A stretch of DNA of 64,000 nt from Streptomyces sp. SM10. GTDB taxonomy: Bacteria > Actinomycetota > Actinomycetes > Streptomycetales > Streptomycetaceae. Shown one piece after another: positions 50,832-59,542 of the stretch. Numbering within the stretch: the stretch's first letter is position 1; the number at the start of each line of letters is the position of its first letter. Both the position numbers and the translations under genes were made by a program. The notes beneath the pieces are model-generated. The model was not told the origin of the DNA and made no database searches. It saw nothing but the letters and a program-made list of their open reading frames with translations. Location: NCBI RefSeq assembly GCF_002910915.1, contig NZ_NEUF01000048.1:62001-126000 (forward strand), written 5' to 3'.

Positions 50832-51344
50832 ATGCGCGCCGCACAACGCGTTCTCGTCCGCCTCGTCGCCCCGGCGGCAACCGTCCTCCTCGCCACGCTC
50901 GGCGCCGCTCCCGTGGCCTCGGCGACGCCCGCGCGGACCTCGGCCGAGGTCTGCGACAACATATGCGTCGACGGGGTGCGCGCGGCCACCCACGACGGCT
51001 ACGACCGCGTCGTCTTCGATCTGGGCACAGGCACCCTGCCGGAGGTCACCGTCAACCAGAGCACGAGCCCGGGCTACGGACTGCCGAGCGGCGAGACGGC
51101 GAACCTGGCCACCACCGGCAGTTCGTACCTGTTCGCCGACCTCCACCCGGCCCGCACCGGCGACTACACGGACACCAACCCGATCGTGAAGCCGTTCGCC
51201 CTGCCCACGGTCAAGGCCGTCCAGTACCTCTACGAACTGCACTCTCAGCCGTCCTTCGGTATCACGCTCGACGGCCCGGTCTCTCACTACGACGTCTTCA
51301 CCCTGACCGCCCCGAACCGCGTGGTCATCGACATCTACCGGTAG
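50832..51344 (+). CDS. secreted AMIN-like domain protein
   Basis: A 170-residue exported protein with signal peptide LVAPAATVLLATLGAAPVASA and a single AMIN-like beta-sandwich: GVRAATHDGYDRVVFDLGTG at its start and FTLTAPNRVVIDIYR at its end. AMIN domains anchor proteins to peptidoglycan or the septum. ATG start. Its last 10 nt overlap the converging gene at 51335. Confidence 0.82.
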   Translation: MRAAQRVLVRLVAPAATVLLATLGAAPVASATPARTSAEVCDNICVDGVRAATHDGYDRVVFDLGTGTLPEVTVNQSTSPGYGLPSGETANLATTGSSYLFADLHPARTGDYTDTNPIVKPFALPTVKAVQYLYELHSQPSFGITLDGPVSHYDVFTLTAPNRVVIDIYR

Positions 51345-51775
51345 TCCCCGGGGCCTTCCGCCGGTTCCTCCGGCAGGGCGGGGCACGTGTCGAGCCGACT
51401 GCGGTGCACGGCCGTTGTGTCGTTCAGTGGGGAGGGAATCTCGTATCGGTAGCAGACCGCTTCCGGGCTGTAGCCGACGACGACACGGATGGTGGAGCGT
51501 TCACGCACGGCACTCCACCGCCCGCCGGCCGCGTACGCGATCTCGGCATCGGTGAGGGTCCCGTCCTCTACTGCCCTCTTCAACCGGTACTCGGTAAGGC
51601 CGGACTTCTTGCCGAGCAGTTCCTCGGGCGGTGGGTCCGGCCTTTCGAAGAAGCCGGTGACGGCCACGGCGGTGGCGACGCAGACGGCGACGAAGCCGAG
51701 GACCACCGCGGATATGGCCAGGGCCGCGCACCCGGTCCCACGGGACCGGGTGCGCGTAGTGGGTTCCTGTGTCAT
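51335..51775 (-). CDS. small membrane protein of unknown function
   Basis: A 146-residue protein with one TM helix (LAISAVVLGFVAVCVATAVA) near the N-terminus and an external domain containing LKRAVEDGTLTDAEIAYAAG and VVVGYSPEAVCYRYEIPSP. Two cysteines in the external part may pair. No family recognised. It begins 4 nt after the stop of the giant GDSL protein gene on the same strand, so it is very likely co-transcribed and may be its partner. Confidence 0.7.
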   Translation of the reverse strand: MTQEPTTRTRSRGTGCAALAISAVVLGFVAVCVATAVAVTGFFERPDPPPEELLGKKSGLTEYRLKRAVEDGTLTDAEIAYAAGGRWSAVRERSTIRVVVGYSPEAVCYRYEIPSPLNDTTAVHRSRLDTCPALPEEPAEGPGDYR

Positions 51776-51779
51776 CGGG

Positions 51780-54700
51780 TCAGGATCCCGTATATCCGAT
51801 CTCGCTGAGGCGCTTGTTCATGACATCGGCGTAGCCGGTGGTGCCGGCGTTCTTGGGGTGGAAGGACTCGCGGCTGATGCACCGGCCGCCGGAGATGCCC
51901 CAGAGGCAGGAAGCCGGTTGGGACGCGGGGTCGCCGTCGTGGAAGTCACCGTCGCCGTTGGGGCCGATGACGATCTTGTTGATCCACTCGGGGTCGTCGC
52001 ATCCGCCGTGGCCGACGAAGGCGCTGACCGGGTCGGCGTATTCGATCTTGAGACCGGACTTGGTACGAAGCTCGTCCACCACCTTCTTCTGCTCGGCGTT
52101 GGCGTAGTTGACCAGCTCGGCCAGGGCCTCGACCTCGGGCATGTCGATGTACCAGGAACCGGCGCACTTGACCGTGCGGCTGAGGAGTTCGGGATACCCC
52201 ATCAGGACGATCTGGGCTTTGTCCGCCTTGGCGGCGATCTTCACCAGAACTTCACGGAGGTCGGGGGTCATCCGGTTGACGATGGCCTTCTTCTCGGCCA
52301 TGAAGGAGTCGGAGACGCAGCTGGTGATGCTGCTGCACTCCTGCATGGCGCCCGCGAAGCCGCCCTCGTCGTTTCCGCCGAGGGTCAGCATCACGAGTGT
52401 GGTGTCGCTGCTCAGGACCCCTGAGTCGACCTGGAGCACTTCGTTGAACTGCCCCTCCTTGTGCTTCTGCGGAACGCTGCCGGAGGGGACGGTGGCCACG
52501 TTCTTCGTCATGGCGCCGGAACAGGCCGCGAAGCCGAGTTCCACGTCGTAGCCCCAGCCGTCACTGTCCGCGCCGACCGACTCGGTCATGCCCGGCAGAG
52601 TGATCTTGCGGCCCCAGGCGTTGTCGCTGCGGCGGCAGCCGTTCCACTCCGACGTTCCGTGGTCCTTGTCGCTCTCGAAGGAGTAGTCACCGGCGCCCTC
52701 ACCGGAGCTGTACGAGTCACCGAGCACGGCGACCATGTGCTTGGGCTTGCCGCCCAGCGGCTGGAAGGCGACCGCGTCCCAGGCGATGTCCTCGCTGCCG
52801 GTGCCGTCGAGGGTGGCGTTCGACAGCCGGACGCGCGGCTTGCCGTTGACGTTGTAGGCGCCGATCGACACCCACTCGTTCTTGCCGCGCTTCTGGCCGA
52901 TGGTGCGGTTCCGGGAGAAGGTGCCGTTGCCCGTGTCGATCTCGTATCTCGCCTGCTGGGTGTGGGCCCCGTGGTCGGGCAGGTGCACCATGATGCGGAC
53001 CCACTCGTTCATCTCGTAACCCAGCGACCAGGTGCCCGTGGTGAGCAGGCGCGCCCCGTCGGCGTCAGTGGCCTTACGGGTGTGCGAGAACCAGAAGTGG
53101 TTGTCGTACGCCGCGCCGATCTGGTGCAGGTCGATCTTCCCGGAGTCGGTCGCGAAGTCGAAGCCGAACGATCCGGCCGAGGAGACATTGCCGCAGCTGC
53201 GCAGATCCGATCCGGCCGGACGCGTACCGTCGGGCAGGTTGTCGACCACGTACGTGCCGGACGGGATGTCGGGTGTGCAGCGCGGCGGGTAGGCGTTGCC
53301 GTCGGGCTGTTCCGGATACGTGTCGTTGAAGCGGTGGACAGGGTTGCCGCACTGGGCGCCGTCGTCGCAGTCCTTCCACTTGACGTCCTTGTTCCACCAG
53401 CAGTAAAGGCGGATCGACGAGTTGGGGTCGTCCAGCTCACAGGCGCCCTGGCCCTGGTCGTTGGAGTCGCCGTCGCCGATCTTGCCGGGGTTGCAGTTGT
53501 TCGAGGAGTCGCAGAACAGGTCCTCGGCCGGCTTGGCACCGGTGCGCAGGGTGTCGCTGTTCCACCAGGCGGCCCGGTAGCCCGCCTGCATGTCGCCGGG
53601 GGCGAACATCGCGGAGATGGGACGGGCTGCCCAGCCGATGACCTTCTCCTGGTACGGCCAGTCCTGCGGGTGCGCGGCGTGCGAGTAGTCGTCCTTGTGC
53701 TCGGAGTCCTCCAGGAACGGGGTGCGGTTGGCCTTCCACAGAGGGTTGGCCGGGTTGTTGGTCCAGCCCACCCCCCACTTGCCGCCGTTCTGGGACGCCT
53801 CGGACTGGGGATGGAATCCGGCGTTGTACGCCCACAGGGCGAACGTCCAGTTCTCGATGTACTTCGGGTTGCCCTCGTTGACGAGCATCCCGGCGTTGTA
53901 GGTGTCGTTCCACTTGCCGACAAGGATGTTCACGCCGGCGGCGATGTTGGCGGTGTAGTCGAGCGCAACCGCCTCCTGCTGCGTGGTGGTCAGCGGCAGC
54001 TCGTCCTTCTTCTCCTTGCCGTGCATCCTCATGCCGTCGGTGACCTGGGTGATGCCGTAGCCGCAGTCGGCCTCGGTGAAGTCGATCTTCCACGGATCGC
54101 TCTGCTCGCCGTCGGGGGCGTACTCGATGCCGTAGTAGTTGCCGATCAGCGGATTGGCGGTGACGCCGGGCACGGCGTAGCGGGTCGCCTGCCACATGTT
54201 GGACTCCTGCGCGGTGATGCCGAGCATCACCTGCGCGGGGATGTGGTAGTCCTCGTCGTCACCGGGATCGCCGGCCATCGATGCCAGCGGGAACAGGCTC
54301 TGCGGCCGGTAGCCGGCCATGCCCGTGCCCTTCCAGTCGGGCGCGCGGGAGATGTGCTTGTTCAGGTTGCCGGTGACAGCTTGGTCCACGGCCCACTCGA
54401 CCTGCCGGGGCGTGGGCTGGAACGCCTGCTTGCGGGGGTCGCCGCGCGGCACCGAGCAGTAGCGGTCCGCGTCCACCGGGCTCTCGGCCGCGGCACGCGG
54501 GGCTATGGCGGCCGGCTTCGGTTCGGGCAGCGTCGGCGAGGTGCTGGTGCCTGCCGCCATGGCCTTCTCGCCGCCCAGCATCTCACCCGCGGGCAGCGCG
54601 TCCAGGGTCACGGACGTGTCCGTGGACAGCACATGCACGTCGGTACGGACCGTGCGCGCGGTCAGCGCTTCGTCGGGGCGGATGCGCGAGTCCTTGCCGT

Positions 54701-55814
54701 CGGCCCACCGTGAGGTGACGGCCGCCTTCCCTGACGTCGATACGGTGGCGTCCTTGTCGATGCCCGCCACGTGCTTGACCGTGCCCGGCAGAACCCCCCG
54801 GACCTGGGCCTCGCCGGTGACGAAGACCGTCCCCGACGCGGCACGCGCCAGGTCGAGGCCCGCCATGTCCCCGGACGCGAGAACGCCGGGAACTCTGCCG
54901 CCCTTGCCCGTGCCCGCGCTGATCTGCTGGGCGGACACGCGGCGCACAGCGCCCTGGGCCTGCTTGCCCTGGTCGGCGGCGCGGTCCAGGAACACCACCC
55001 CGCCGTCCGCGTCCGGCTTGAGCTGGAAGGGCACGGCCACCGTCTCGCTGACGGTGTGCACCGACCCGTCGGCGTCGGCCCTGGCCAGGCTCGATCCGCG
55101 CGCGGCCACGATGTCCCGGCCGACCGGGACGGCCGAGGTGACCTGGCCGTTCAGGGTCAGCGCCTTGCCGACGGCGCCCCGCGCGCTGTCCACCCGGATC
55201 AGCCGCGTCTCGTTGCGCTCCGAGTCGTCGTCGGTGAACTGGGAGAACACGGCGTCCTCATCCGTACCGCAGCCGGGTGAGAAGTAGCCGAGCGTCGCCT
55301 GGAACGGCAGCTTGGTGACCTTGCCGCTGGTCAGGTCGACCACGGCGGCGAAGGCGCCGCGTGTCATCATCTCCGGCTTGTTCGTGAACGTCCGGGGCGC
55401 GTACGCGACAGCCGCGCGCTTTCCGGAGGCGGTCACGCAGACGTTGCCGATCCAGGTGTCGGTGTCGAAACCCGGTTCGGACAGCGTCGCCGCGGTCTTC
55501 CACCGGTAGCCGTCCTTCGCGACGGCAGTCAGGACGTGGAAGCCCGTGCCGTCGCCCGACGACGTCCAGATCCGGTCCGCCGAGTCCTGGTATCCGTCGC
55601 CCAGCACAGCACTCCGGCTGCTGGCGGGCACCACCGACGGGCGGAGGTCCGTCACCTCGGTGCCGCCGGCCGCGGACCAGCCCTCGGCAGCGCTCGCGGG
55701 CACGGGCTCGGCGGCGGACGCCGGCGCCTGGAGCAGCCCCATCCCCGTGGCGCACACGGCCAGGCCGATGACGGCTCTGCTCCTGCGGCGTATTCGGTGT
55801 CTGTGCTTCGGCAT
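51780..55814 (-). CDS. giant secreted protein: transglycosylase-like, golvesin-like and GDSL/SGNH hydrolase modules
   Basis: A 1344-residue exported protein. A signal peptide with an RRRSR N-region ends at APASAA. Residues 40-440 match the N-region of the 996-aa protein. A lytic-transglycosylase-like module has Glu537 in IPAQVMLGITAQESNM and CGYGITQVTDGM. A golvesin-like module covers about 880-1020 (ENEWVSIGAYNVNG-type strands). The C-terminal hydrolase has the GDSL block VAVLGDSYSSGEGA (Ser1034), TLGGNDEGG, and the catalytic His1319 in SFHPKNAGT. The SGNH domain suggests a deacylase/esterase acting on wall polymers. The gene at 51335 follows in the same operon. Confidence 0.82.
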   Translation of the reverse strand: MPKHRHRIRRRSRAVIGLAVCATGMGLLQAPASAAEPVPASAAEGWSAAGGTEVTDLRPSVVPASSRSAVLGDGYQDSADRIWTSSGDGTGFHVLTAVAKDGYRWKTAATLSEPGFDTDTWIGNVCVTASGKRAAVAYAPRTFTNKPEMMTRGAFAAVVDLTSGKVTKLPFQATLGYFSPGCGTDEDAVFSQFTDDDSERNETRLIRVDSARGAVGKALTLNGQVTSAVPVGRDIVAARGSSLARADADGSVHTVSETVAVPFQLKPDADGGVVFLDRAADQGKQAQGAVRRVSAQQISAGTGKGGRVPGVLASGDMAGLDLARAASGTVFVTGEAQVRGVLPGTVKHVAGIDKDATVSTSGKAAVTSRWADGKDSRIRPDEALTARTVRTDVHVLSTDTSVTLDALPAGEMLGGEKAMAAGTSTSPTLPEPKPAAIAPRAAAESPVDADRYCSVPRGDPRKQAFQPTPRQVEWAVDQAVTGNLNKHISRAPDWKGTGMAGYRPQSLFPLASMAGDPGDDEDYHIPAQVMLGITAQESNMWQATRYAVPGVTANPLIGNYYGIEYAPDGEQSDPWKIDFTEADCGYGITQVTDGMRMHGKEKKDELPLTTTQQEAVALDYTANIAAGVNILVGKWNDTYNAGMLVNEGNPKYIENWTFALWAYNAGFHPQSEASQNGGKWGVGWTNNPANPLWKANRTPFLEDSEHKDDYSHAAHPQDWPYQEKVIGWAARPISAMFAPGDMQAGYRAAWWNSDTLRTGAKPAEDLFCDSSNNCNPGKIGDGDSNDQGQGACELDDPNSSIRLYCWWNKDVKWKDCDDGAQCGNPVHRFNDTYPEQPDGNAYPPRCTPDIPSGTYVVDNLPDGTRPAGSDLRSCGNVSSAGSFGFDFATDSGKIDLHQIGAAYDNHFWFSHTRKATDADGARLLTTGTWSLGYEMNEWVRIMVHLPDHGAHTQQARYEIDTGNGTFSRNRTIGQKRGKNEWVSIGAYNVNGKPRVRLSNATLDGTGSEDIAWDAVAFQPLGGKPKHMVAVLGDSYSSGEGAGDYSFESDKDHGTSEWNGCRRSDNAWGRKITLPGMTESVGADSDGWGYDVELGFAACSGAMTKNVATVPSGSVPQKHKEGQFNEVLQVDSGVLSSDTTLVMLTLGGNDEGGFAGAMQECSSITSCVSDSFMAEKKAIVNRMTPDLREVLVKIAAKADKAQIVLMGYPELLSRTVKCAGSWYIDMPEVEALAELVNYANAEQKKVVDELRTKSGLKIEYADPVSAFVGHGGCDDPEWINKIVIGPNGDGDFHDGDPASQPASCLWGISGGRCISRESFHPKNAGTTGYADVMNKRLSEIGYTGS

Positions 55815-56142
55815 GTGGCTCCTCCGAGTGGTGGGATATCCGGCCGGACCCTATGCAGTCACCTCGCGCGGTGGTCCTCCCCTGATCAGCCGTGGCTGCT
55901 TTTCGGGGCCCTCCGAGGGACGGGGCCGAAGCCCGCGGGGCCGCCACCTGCCGGGCTCCCGGAGCAGTTGTTCACAGCGTTGACAAATAGGGGAGATGGA
56001 ATGGCTGATTCTGCCTGTCACGGGGAACGTCGTGACCCCTCGTTCGGCACGACGCCGACAGGGCCGGCCACCTGTTGCGGCCGGCCGTCGACCTGTGTGG
56101 GCAGGCGGGGGAGGATGGTCCCTATCACGGAGAGGACGCGCT

Positions 56143-56232
56143 ATGAACAGCACCCCTTCGCCGGACGGAACCCAGGACCTTCACGTCCTGTGGCAAAGAC
56201 TTGAGAGCTGGTTGCGGACCAACGCCCCGTCG
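56143..56232 (+). pseudogene. N-terminal fragment of a possible SMI1/KNR4-family protein
   Basis: After a GAGGA ribosome site an ATG opens MNSTPSPDGTQDLHVLWQRL and ESWLRTNAPS, like the start of SMI1/KNR4-type immunity or wall proteins. Similarity stops near 56232, where the strand-inverted fragment of the giant secreted protein begins; the frame continues as arginine-rich sequence to 56325. Confidence 0.35.
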
Positions 56233-56491
56233 TGGCGAGGACGGTCTCCTTCCGCCCGTCCGCGCGGACGAGCTTGTTCCCGTGACCGGCGACGATCCCG
56301 TGCCGGGTCGGAACCGCCGACGTGACCTGACCGGGGAGGTCAACCGGTTCGGACTCCTTGCCCGTCACCGCGTCGACGGTGATCAGACGGGTCCTCTGCT
56401 CCTTGCCGGCCAGCACGTGGAATTCCGTGCCGGCACCGGAGGTGGAGAGGGCCATGCCCTTGGACGGGGTGTACGCGCCGCCGAGCAGCTC
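56219..56491 (-). pseudogene. fragment of a third paralogue of the giant secreted proteins
   Basis: The minus-strand frame reads GGAYTPSKGMALSTSGAGTE, FHVLAG, then TRLITVDAVTGKESEPVDLP, GQVTSAVPTRHGIVAGHGNK. These match two separated parts of the 1344-aa protein (DGTGFHVLTA and TRLIRVDS...GQVTSAVPVGRDIVAARG), so an internal segment of about 90 residues has been deleted as well as both ends. Confidence 0.7.
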
Positions 56492-56507
56492 GGCTCGCGC
56501 GAGCTGC

Positions 56508-56612
56508 CTCACGTACCTGGCGGCCAAGGGTGTGCCCGACCAATGGCTCGCTCGTCGGGCCGGGCACAGCGACGTCCGCACGACGAAGCGCTGGTACGTG
56601 AAGCCGAATGTG
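56508..56612 (+). pseudogene. integrase (tyrosine recombinase) C-terminal remnant
   Basis: LTYLAAKGVPDQWLARRAGH and SDVRTTKRWYVKPN are the last catalytic stretch of a phage-type integrase, with the conserved His and nucleophile Tyr. Nothing upstream continues the enzyme; the fragment joins directly to the inverted piece of the giant-protein paralogue. Confidence 0.65.
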
Positions 56613-56706
56613 ACGATCTACGGCCGGCCGCGGGTACGTGGGGAGAACGGGCGAGCGCCCCAGCCCCCGCTCACGAAGCGAATGTGAGATGTGGGAGCGT
56701 GAGCGG

Positions 56707-57990
56707 GTGAGCGAGAAGAACCTTGAAACCCTGCAATACCGCTTTGACGGGCCGGAAGACGCCCCGGTCCTCGTCCTGGGGCCCTCCCTCGGTGTTACAT
56801 GGCACATGTGGGACCGCCAGATACCCGAGCTGTCCAAGCACTGGCGGATCTTCCGCTACGACCTGCCGGGGCACGGCGGAGCCCCCGCGTACCCCGCCGC
56901 AGCGGTCAGCGACCTCGCCGACCGCCTCCTCGCCACGCTGGACAGCGTCGGCGTCCAGCGCTTCGGCTACGCTGGCTGCTCCATCGGCGGCGCCGTCGGC
57001 GCCGACCTCGCGCTGCGCCACCCGCACCGGGTCGCGGCCCTGGCGCTCGTCGCCGCGTCGCCGCGCTTCGGCACCGCGGACGAATTCCGGCAGCGCGGGG
57101 TGGTGGTCCGCAGCAACGGCCTGGAGCCGATCGCCCGCACCTCCCCGGAGCGCTGGTTCACCCCCGGCTTCGCCGCCGCCCAGCCGGCCATCGTCGAGTG
57201 GGCCGTCCAGATGGTCCGCACCACCGACCCGGGCTGCTACATCGCCTCCTGCGAGGCTCTGGCCGCCTTCGACATCCGTACGGAACTGCCCCGCATCGGT
57301 GTGCCGACCCTCGTCCTGGTCGGCGCCGAGGACAAGGTCACCGGCCCCGCGGAGGCCCGGACCCTGGTCGCGGGCATCCCGGACGCCCGGCTCGCCCTCG
57401 TCCCCGGCGCCTCCCACCTGGCCCCGGTCGAGCAGCCTGCCGCCGTCACCGACCTGCTGCTCATGCACTTCTCGACCACGTGGCAGGACACCCTCGCGTC
57501 GATCCCCGTACCGCCGTCCCCGGGTTTCGCGGCCCCCTTCGCCCCGGTCGTCCCCGTCGCCGAGATCACGGCCGCAGTCGAGCTGCCCGACGCTTCCCCC
57601 ACAGGACGCAGCGACCGGTACGAGCGGGGGATGAAGGTCCGGCGGGAGGTGCTGGGCGACGCCCACGTGGATGCCGCGTCGGCCGGGTCCGACGCCTTCA
57701 CCGGAGACTTCCAGGAACTCCTCACCCGCTACGCCTGGGGCGAGATCTGGACCCGGGAGGGCCTCGACCGCCGGTCACGCAGCTGCGTGACCCTCACCGC
57801 GGTCGTCGCCTCCGGTCACCTGGGGAGCCTCGCCCAGCACATCAGGGCGGCCCTGCGCAACGGACTCAGTCCCGTCGAGATCAAGGAGGTGCTGCTGCAG
57901 ACCGCCGTCTACTGCGGCGTCCCGGCGGCGGGTGCGGCGTTCGAGATCGCGCAGTCCGTGATCCAGGAGGAAACCACCCCTCCCGCGTAG
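56707..57990 (+). CDS. pcaL: fused 3-oxoadipate enol-lactonase / 4-carboxymuconolactone decarboxylase
   Basis: A 427-residue two-domain enzyme of protocatechuate breakdown. Residues 1-260 are an alpha/beta hydrolase (PcaD): VLVLGPSLGVTWHMWDRQ, nucleophile in AGCSIGGAVG, and a C-terminal GASHLAPVEQ histidine. Residues 300-420 are the decarboxylase (PcaC): RGMKVRREVLGDAHVD and GHLGSLAQHIRAALRNGLSP. Such fusions are called PcaL in Streptomyces. GTG 56707 is chosen because a GGGAG-type site lies upstream. No other pca gene is in the window, so it is separated from any pca operon or serves another pathway. Confidence 0.9.
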   Translation: MSEKNLETLQYRFDGPEDAPVLVLGPSLGVTWHMWDRQIPELSKHWRIFRYDLPGHGGAPAYPAAAVSDLADRLLATLDSVGVQRFGYAGCSIGGAVGADLALRHPHRVAALALVAASPRFGTADEFRQRGVVVRSNGLEPIARTSPERWFTPGFAAAQPAIVEWAVQMVRTTDPGCYIASCEALAAFDIRTELPRIGVPTLVLVGAEDKVTGPAEARTLVAGIPDARLALVPGASHLAPVEQPAAVTDLLLMHFSTTWQDTLASIPVPPSPGFAAPFAPVVPVAEITAAVELPDASPTGRSDRYERGMKVRREVLGDAHVDAASAGSDAFTGDFQELLTRYAWGEIWTREGLDRRSRSCVTLTAVVASGHLGSLAQHIRAALRNGLSPVEIKEVLLQTAVYCGVPAAGAAFEIAQSVIQEETTPPA

Positions 57991-58002
57991 CAGGATGGTG
58001 GC

Positions 58003-58650
58003 ATGAACGCTTCGCCTCTCACGCTCACGAAGAAGACCCACTCCTGCGTCCGCCTGGAGCGGTACGGGCAGTCGCTCGTCATCGACCCCGGCGGATTCAC
58101 CGAGGACGACGCCGCGGTCGGTGCCGACGCGATCCTGGTGACCCACGAACACCCCGACCACTTCGACGAGGCACGGCTGCGCGCAGGCCTGGACGCCAAC
58201 CCGGCCGCGCAGGTGTGGACCCTGCGGAGCGTGGCCGAGCGGCTGTCCACCGCTTTCCCGGGGCGCGTGCACACGGTCGGCCACGGCGACACCTTCACCG
58301 CCGCCGGGTTCGACGTCCAGGTGCACGGCGAACTGCACGCGGTGATCCACCCGGACATCCCACGGATCACCAACATCGGCTTCCTGGTGGACGGTTCCGT
58401 CTTCCACCCGGGCGACGCGCTCACGGTGCCCGACCACCCCGTGGACACGCTGATGCTGCCGGTCATGGCCCCCTGGAGCAAGCTCTCGGAGGTCGTCGAC
58501 TACGTGCGCGAGGTGAAGCCGCGCCGTGCGATCGACATCCACGACGCCCTGCTCACCGATCTCGCACGCCCGATCTACGACACGCAGATCGGCGCCCTGG
58601 GCGGGACGGACCACGGCCGGCTGACACCGGGTGACGCGACCCGTCTCTGA
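58003..58650 (+). CDS. MBL-fold metallo-hydrolase
   Basis: A 215-residue metallo-beta-lactamase-fold protein with the metal motif VTHEHPDHFDEA (HxHxDH), HGELHAVIH and FHPGDAL carrying further ligands, and IDIHDALL near the C-terminus. It belongs to the YtnP/UlaG-like group of small hydrolases with undetermined substrate. ATG 12 nt after pcaL, so co-transcription is likely. Confidence 0.87.
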   Translation: MNASPLTLTKKTHSCVRLERYGQSLVIDPGGFTEDDAAVGADAILVTHEHPDHFDEARLRAGLDANPAAQVWTLRSVAERLSTAFPGRVHTVGHGDTFTAAGFDVQVHGELHAVIHPDIPRITNIGFLVDGSVFHPGDALTVPDHPVDTLMLPVMAPWSKLSEVVDYVREVKPRRAIDIHDALLTDLARPIYDTQIGALGGTDHGRLTPGDATRL

Positions 58651-58684
58651 CCTCGCTGTCAGTGGGAGCGGATAGGTTTGCTGC

Positions 58685-59464
58685 ATGCGCATCGCCACCT
58701 GGAACGTCAATTCGATCACCGCCCGGCTTCCGAGGCTGCTGGCCTGGCTGGAGAGCAGCGGCACCGACGTGCTGTGTCTCCAGGAGACCAAGTGCACCCT
58801 CGAACAGTTCCCCGCCGACGCGCTGCGTGAGGCGGGATACGAGTCCGCGGTCAACGCAACGGGCCGGTGGAACGGCGTGGCGCTCCTCTCCCGCGTCGGC
58901 CTCACGGACGTCGTGACGGGCCTGCCCGGCGGCCCGGAGTACGAGGGGGTGCAGGAGCCCAGGGCGGTCTCGGCGACCTGCGGGGGTGCGCGCGTCTGGT
59001 CCGTCTACGTACCCAACGGCCGGGAGGTCGAGCACGACCACTACGCCTACAAGCTGCGCTGGCTGGAGGCACTGCGCCAGGCCGTCGCCGGAGACGCGGC
59101 GGGGTCGCTTCCCTTCGCGGTCCTCGGTGACTTCAACATCGCGCCGACGGACGAGGACGTCTGGGACCGGACGGTCTTCGAGGGCGCCACGCACGTGACC
59201 CCCGAGGAGCGGGCCGCGCTCGCCGCACTGCGTGAGGGAGGGCTCTCCGACGTGGTGCCGCGCCCGCTGAAGTACGACCACCCGTACACCTACTGGGACT
59301 ACCGCCAGCTCAGCTTCCCGAAGAACAAGGGCATGCGCATCGACCTCGTCTACGGCAACGCCCCCTTCCAGGCGGGTGTCAAGGACAGCTACGTCGACCG
59401 CGAGGAGCGCAAGGGCAAGGGCGCCTCGGACCACGCCCCGGTGGTCGTGGACCTGGACGTCTGA
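58685..59464 (+). CDS. xth: exodeoxyribonuclease III
   Basis: A 259-residue AP endonuclease/3'-5' exonuclease of DNA base-excision repair. The EEP fold motifs are RIATWNVNSITARLPRLLAW, VLCLQETKCT with the metal-binding Glu, VYVPNGREVEHD, the DFNIAPTDEDVW Asp/Asn pair and the catalytic SDHAPVVVDL. Length matches family 1 Xth. ATG start, 34 nt after the MBL-fold gene. Confidence 0.94.
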   Translation: MRIATWNVNSITARLPRLLAWLESSGTDVLCLQETKCTLEQFPADALREAGYESAVNATGRWNGVALLSRVGLTDVVTGLPGGPEYEGVQEPRAVSATCGGARVWSVYVPNGREVEHDHYAYKLRWLEALRQAVAGDAAGSLPFAVLGDFNIAPTDEDVWDRTVFEGATHVTPEERAALAALREGGLSDVVPRPLKYDHPYTYWDYRQLSFPKNKGMRIDLVYGNAPFQAGVKDSYVDREERKGKGASDHAPVVVDLDV

Positions 59465-59494
59465 AGGGGAGGAGGAAGCCGGACCTCCCGCACT

Positions 59495-59542
59495 GTCAAC
59501 TTCGGGTTGACGCCCTTCGGGTGTCAACCTAAGGTTGCCGCA
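59495..59542 (+). promoter_or_regulatory. promoter and nested inverted repeats of the Clp-N gene, probably leaderless
   Basis: TTGACG (59507-59512) and TAAGGT (59530-59535) with a 17-nt spacer place the transcription start at about 59542, the A of the ATG. No ribosome site precedes the ATG. Two inverted repeats cover the hexamers: GTCAACTTCGGGTTGAC (59495-59511) and CAACCTAAGGTTG (59525-59537). Confidence 0.55.

Noticed and set aside
52461..54713. A 750-codon plus-strand frame inside the GDSL-containing gene
   Set aside because: Compositional shadow of the real minus-strand gene, which has a signal peptide and clear enzyme motifs.
59495..59511. GTCAACTTCGGGTTGAC as a fourth purine operator
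   Set aside because: It shares the 6-5-6 layout with the AllR-type sites, but the outer base and context (Clp-N gene) differ; more likely a local operator.
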